This document shows positions 15,109 to 16,741 of a DNA stretch of 16,741 nt, piece by piece. The notes under the pieces were generated by a model, which did not search any database, was not told the DNA's origin, and saw nothing but the letters and a program-made list of their open reading frames with translations. This DNA is from PZPK01 sp047628385 (GTDB lineage: Bacteria; Pseudomonadota; Gammaproteobacteria; Pseudomonadales; Oleiphilaceae), in NCBI GenBank assembly GCA_047628385.1, contig JBLHVH010000055.1, positions 1-16,741 of the forward strand, in the 5' to 3' direction. Within the stretch, counting starts at the first letter, position 1. Every line of letters starts with the position of its first letter. A program made the position numbers and the translations under genes.

Positions 15109-15954
15109 ATGTCAGGCCTGACTGAAATATCCTTACCTGAGCTTAAAGAACTGCCGAAAATTCAGCAGGAATTACCTTTTGCAATTGTCGAAGGTAAGCC
15201 TGTGACCGAAGTACCTCATGATTTATACATCCCACCCGATGCTTTATCAGTCATACTGGATTCATTTGAAGGCCCATTAGATTTATTACTTTATCTGATA
15301 CGTCGCCAGAATATGGATATTCTAGATATAAATGTCAGTGAAATTACACTTCAGTATGTCGAATATATAAATCTCGCAAAAGCCATAAAGTTCGAGCTAG
15401 CAGCGGAATACCTGTTAATGGCTGCAATGCTTGCTGAAATTAAGTCGCGCATGCTTTTACCAAAGTTAAAGCAAGAAGAAGAAGAGTGTGATGACCCCCG
15501 TGCTGAATTGATACGAAGACTACAACAATACGAGAGATTTAAAAAAGCAGCTGAAGACATAGATAATATACCGCGTATTAATCGTGATGTTTTTGCCGCC
15601 AATGCAGATTCTGAAAATGCGTCGAGCCCAATGCTGGCGCCAGAGGTAAGCTTGCAAGATATCTTTAGCGCTTTAAAGTCAGTATTAGATCGTTCAGACC
15701 TTTTTGAACACCATCATATACAGAAAGAAAAACTCTCAACTAGAGAAAGAATGGCTCAAATATTATCAATACTTAGTTATCAGACGAGTGAGGGTCACTT
15801 TGTTTCATTTTTGAGTCTGTTTACGCCCGAAGAAGGACGCGCTGGTGTTGTGGTTTCTTTTTTAGCCATTATGGAACTTGTAAAAGAGCAGTTAGTTGAC
15901 TTTGTTCAAGTTGAAACCTTTGGAAGCATTCACCTAAAGATGAGACAGGCGTAA
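15109..15954 (+). CDS. scpA: Segregation and condensation protein A (kleisin)
   Basis: ScpA is the kleisin that bridges Smc heads and binds ScpB in the Smc-ScpAB condensin-like complex, which compacts and segregates the nucleoid. The 281 residues have an N-terminal extension of about 47 residues, then the family core FEGPLDLLLYLIRRQNMDIL (53-72). The helical block AAEYLLMAAMLAEIKSRMLLP and a C-terminal winged helix ending FGSIHLKMRQA follow. The extension (EGKPVTEVPHDLYIPPDAL) resembles what I know from Pseudomonas-type ScpA, which supports the start. So does a very strong double Shine-Dalgarno AGGAGGAGG at 15094-15102. The stop overlaps the scpB start by one base (TAATG). Confidence 0.95.
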   Translation: MSGLTEISLPELKELPKIQQELPFAIVEGKPVTEVPHDLYIPPDALSVILDSFEGPLDLLLYLIRRQNMDILDINVSEITLQYVEYINLAKAIKFELAAEYLLMAAMLAEIKSRMLLPKLKQEEEECDDPRAELIRRLQQYERFKKAAEDIDNIPRINRDVFAANADSENASSPMLAPEVSLQDIFSALKSVLDRSDLFEHHHIQKEKLSTRERMAQILSILSYQTSEGHFVSFLSLFTPEEGRAGVVVSFLAIMELVKEQLVDFVQVETFGSIHLKMRQA

Positions 15955-16571
15955 TGTCAGACAGTGAGTTGTATCTTTCTAAGGCACCAATACATACCAA
16001 GAGTTTAGAAAACATTATAGAAGCAGTACTTTTTGCAGCGAATAAGGTACTGAGCATCGATATTATTTATAATTTGTTGCAAGAGGATATCGCCGCCTCT
16101 AGGCCTGAAATTAAATTAGCGCTCACTTCCTTGATTGAAAATTATCAAAATAAAGGAATTACACTTGTTGAATTAGCCGGTGGCTATCGCTTTCAAACAA
16201 AAAAAGAATATAGTACATGGGTAAGTCGTCTTTGGGAGGAAAAACCTCAAAAGTATTCACGCGCAATGCTTGAAACGCTTGCTCTTATTGCTTATCGCCA
16301 GCCAATTACACGAGGCGATATTGAAGAAGTGCGCGGAGTTGTTGTAAGTTCAACAATTATGAAAACTTTGCAAGAAAGGAATTGGATAAAAATAGTTGGG
16401 CATCGGGACGTACCAGGCCGTCCTTCTATGTATGCGACTACTAAGCAGTTTTTAGATTATTTCAACCTTAAATCGTTAGAAAATCTCCCTTCATTAGCTG
16501 AAATTAGAGATATTGATATCATAAGCAAAGAAGTTTCTGCCCGGCTAGATTTGATAGATCCAGCAGATTAA
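15954..16571 (+). CDS. scpB: Segregation and condensation protein B
   Basis: ScpB dimers bind the middle of ScpA and stabilise the Smc-ScpAB complex. The 205 residues have two winged-helix domains. The first includes NIIEAVLFAANKVLSIDIIY (20-39) and ELAGGYRFQTK (73-83). The second has the hallmark SRAMLETLALIAYRQPITRG (102-121), DIEEVRGV and GHRDVPGRPSMYATT (149-163), then the short FLDYFNLKSLENLPSL tail (166-181). Translation is coupled to scpA through TAATG. The stop TAA (16569-16571) overlaps the stop of the convergent pabB gene. rluB, often next to scpB, does not follow here. Confidence 0.96.
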   Translation: MSDSELYLSKAPIHTKSLENIIEAVLFAANKVLSIDIIYNLLQEDIAASRPEIKLALTSLIENYQNKGITLVELAGGYRFQTKKEYSTWVSRLWEEKPQKYSRAMLETLALIAYRQPITRGDIEEVRGVVVSSTIMKTLQERNWIKIVGHRDVPGRPSMYATTKQFLDYFNLKSLENLPSLAEIRDIDIISKEVSARLDLIDPAD

Positions 16572-16741
16572 GATTTTATCCCGGTTAAATTGGCAACTTT
16601 AATAAGGCTTTCTTGATATTCCTCCTCTAGCGTCGAGTCGTGAACAATGCCTCCGCCACCCCAACAATGTAATTTCTTTTGTGAATGCACAATTGTTCTA
16701 ATTAGAATATTGCTATCAAACTGTCCATCGTCATTCCAATA
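16568..16741 (-). CDS. pabB: Aminodeoxychorismate synthase component I PabB (3' end only)
   Basis: The minus strand is open from the window edge to a TAA at 16570-16568, giving the last 57 residues of a chorismate-binding enzyme. The sequence YWNDDGQFDSNILIRTIV, then LHCWGGGGIVHDS and EEEYQESLIKV, is the C-terminal signature of this superfamily. The W-G-G-G-G-I-V form with E-Y-Q-E and K-V fits PabB, which makes 4-amino-4-deoxychorismate for folate, better than TrpE or isochorismate synthases. The gene runs off the window, so its active-site residues upstream cannot be checked. It is too short for certainty about the paralogue. Confidence 0.82.
   Translation of the reverse strand, partial: YWNDDGQFDSNILIRTIVHSQKKLHCWGGGGIVHDSTLEEEYQESLIKVANLTGIKS

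Overview
The window reads as an ordinary, gene-dense chromosomal segment of a Gram-negative gammaproteobacterium. It is AT-rich (roughly 40% GC by eye). The supporting genes are lolA (outer-membrane lipoprotein transport), a complete run of type II secretion (T2SS) genes, glutathione reductase, and an ScpA with the N-terminal extension I associate with Pseudomonas/Oceanospirillales-type proteins. I cannot name a genus. I see no tRNA, rRNA, CRISPR array, insertion sequence, prophage or plasmid feature. Most of the content belongs to well-known families, and I do not see a clearly undescribed system.

Layout. Positions 1-1902 carry the end of lolA and rarA on the plus strand. Converging on them from the minus strand is a two-gene unit (3290 to 1975): gspC, then a LapG-like (peptidase C93) periplasmic cysteine peptidase. 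A 395-base AT-rich divergent region (3291-3685) with several inverted repeats separates gspC from a long plus-strand operon, gspE-F-G-H-I-J-K-L-M (3695-11547). This operon encodes the T2SS ATPase, the platform protein, the major and four minor pseudopilins, and the L/M inner-membrane proteins. A GNAT acetyltransferase and glutathione reductase follow as a pair (11632-13682), then trpS (13766-14983) and the scpA-scpB condensin-partner operon (15109-16571). The last 174 bases are the 3' end of pabB on the minus strand, whose stop codon overlaps that of scpB.

How the genes work together. GspC links the inner-membrane T2SS platform to the outer-membrane secretin. GspE powers assembly, GspF, L and M form the platform, and GspG-K form the pseudopilus. 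The divergent gspC / gspE-M layout resembles Pseudomonas xcpP-xcpQ / xcpR-Z, but the position expected for the secretin gene gspD (xcpQ) is held by the LapG-like peptidase. No gspD lies in this window.

Most worth a second look: (1) the peptidase in the secretin slot beside gspC; (2) a four-cysteine C-x21-C-x6-C-x2-C motif in TrpRS, matching the Fe-S-cluster type of tryptophanyl-tRNA synthetase; (3) a PDZ-less GspC with a basic, coiled-coil-like tail; (4) a cluster of palindromes over the gspE promoter region.
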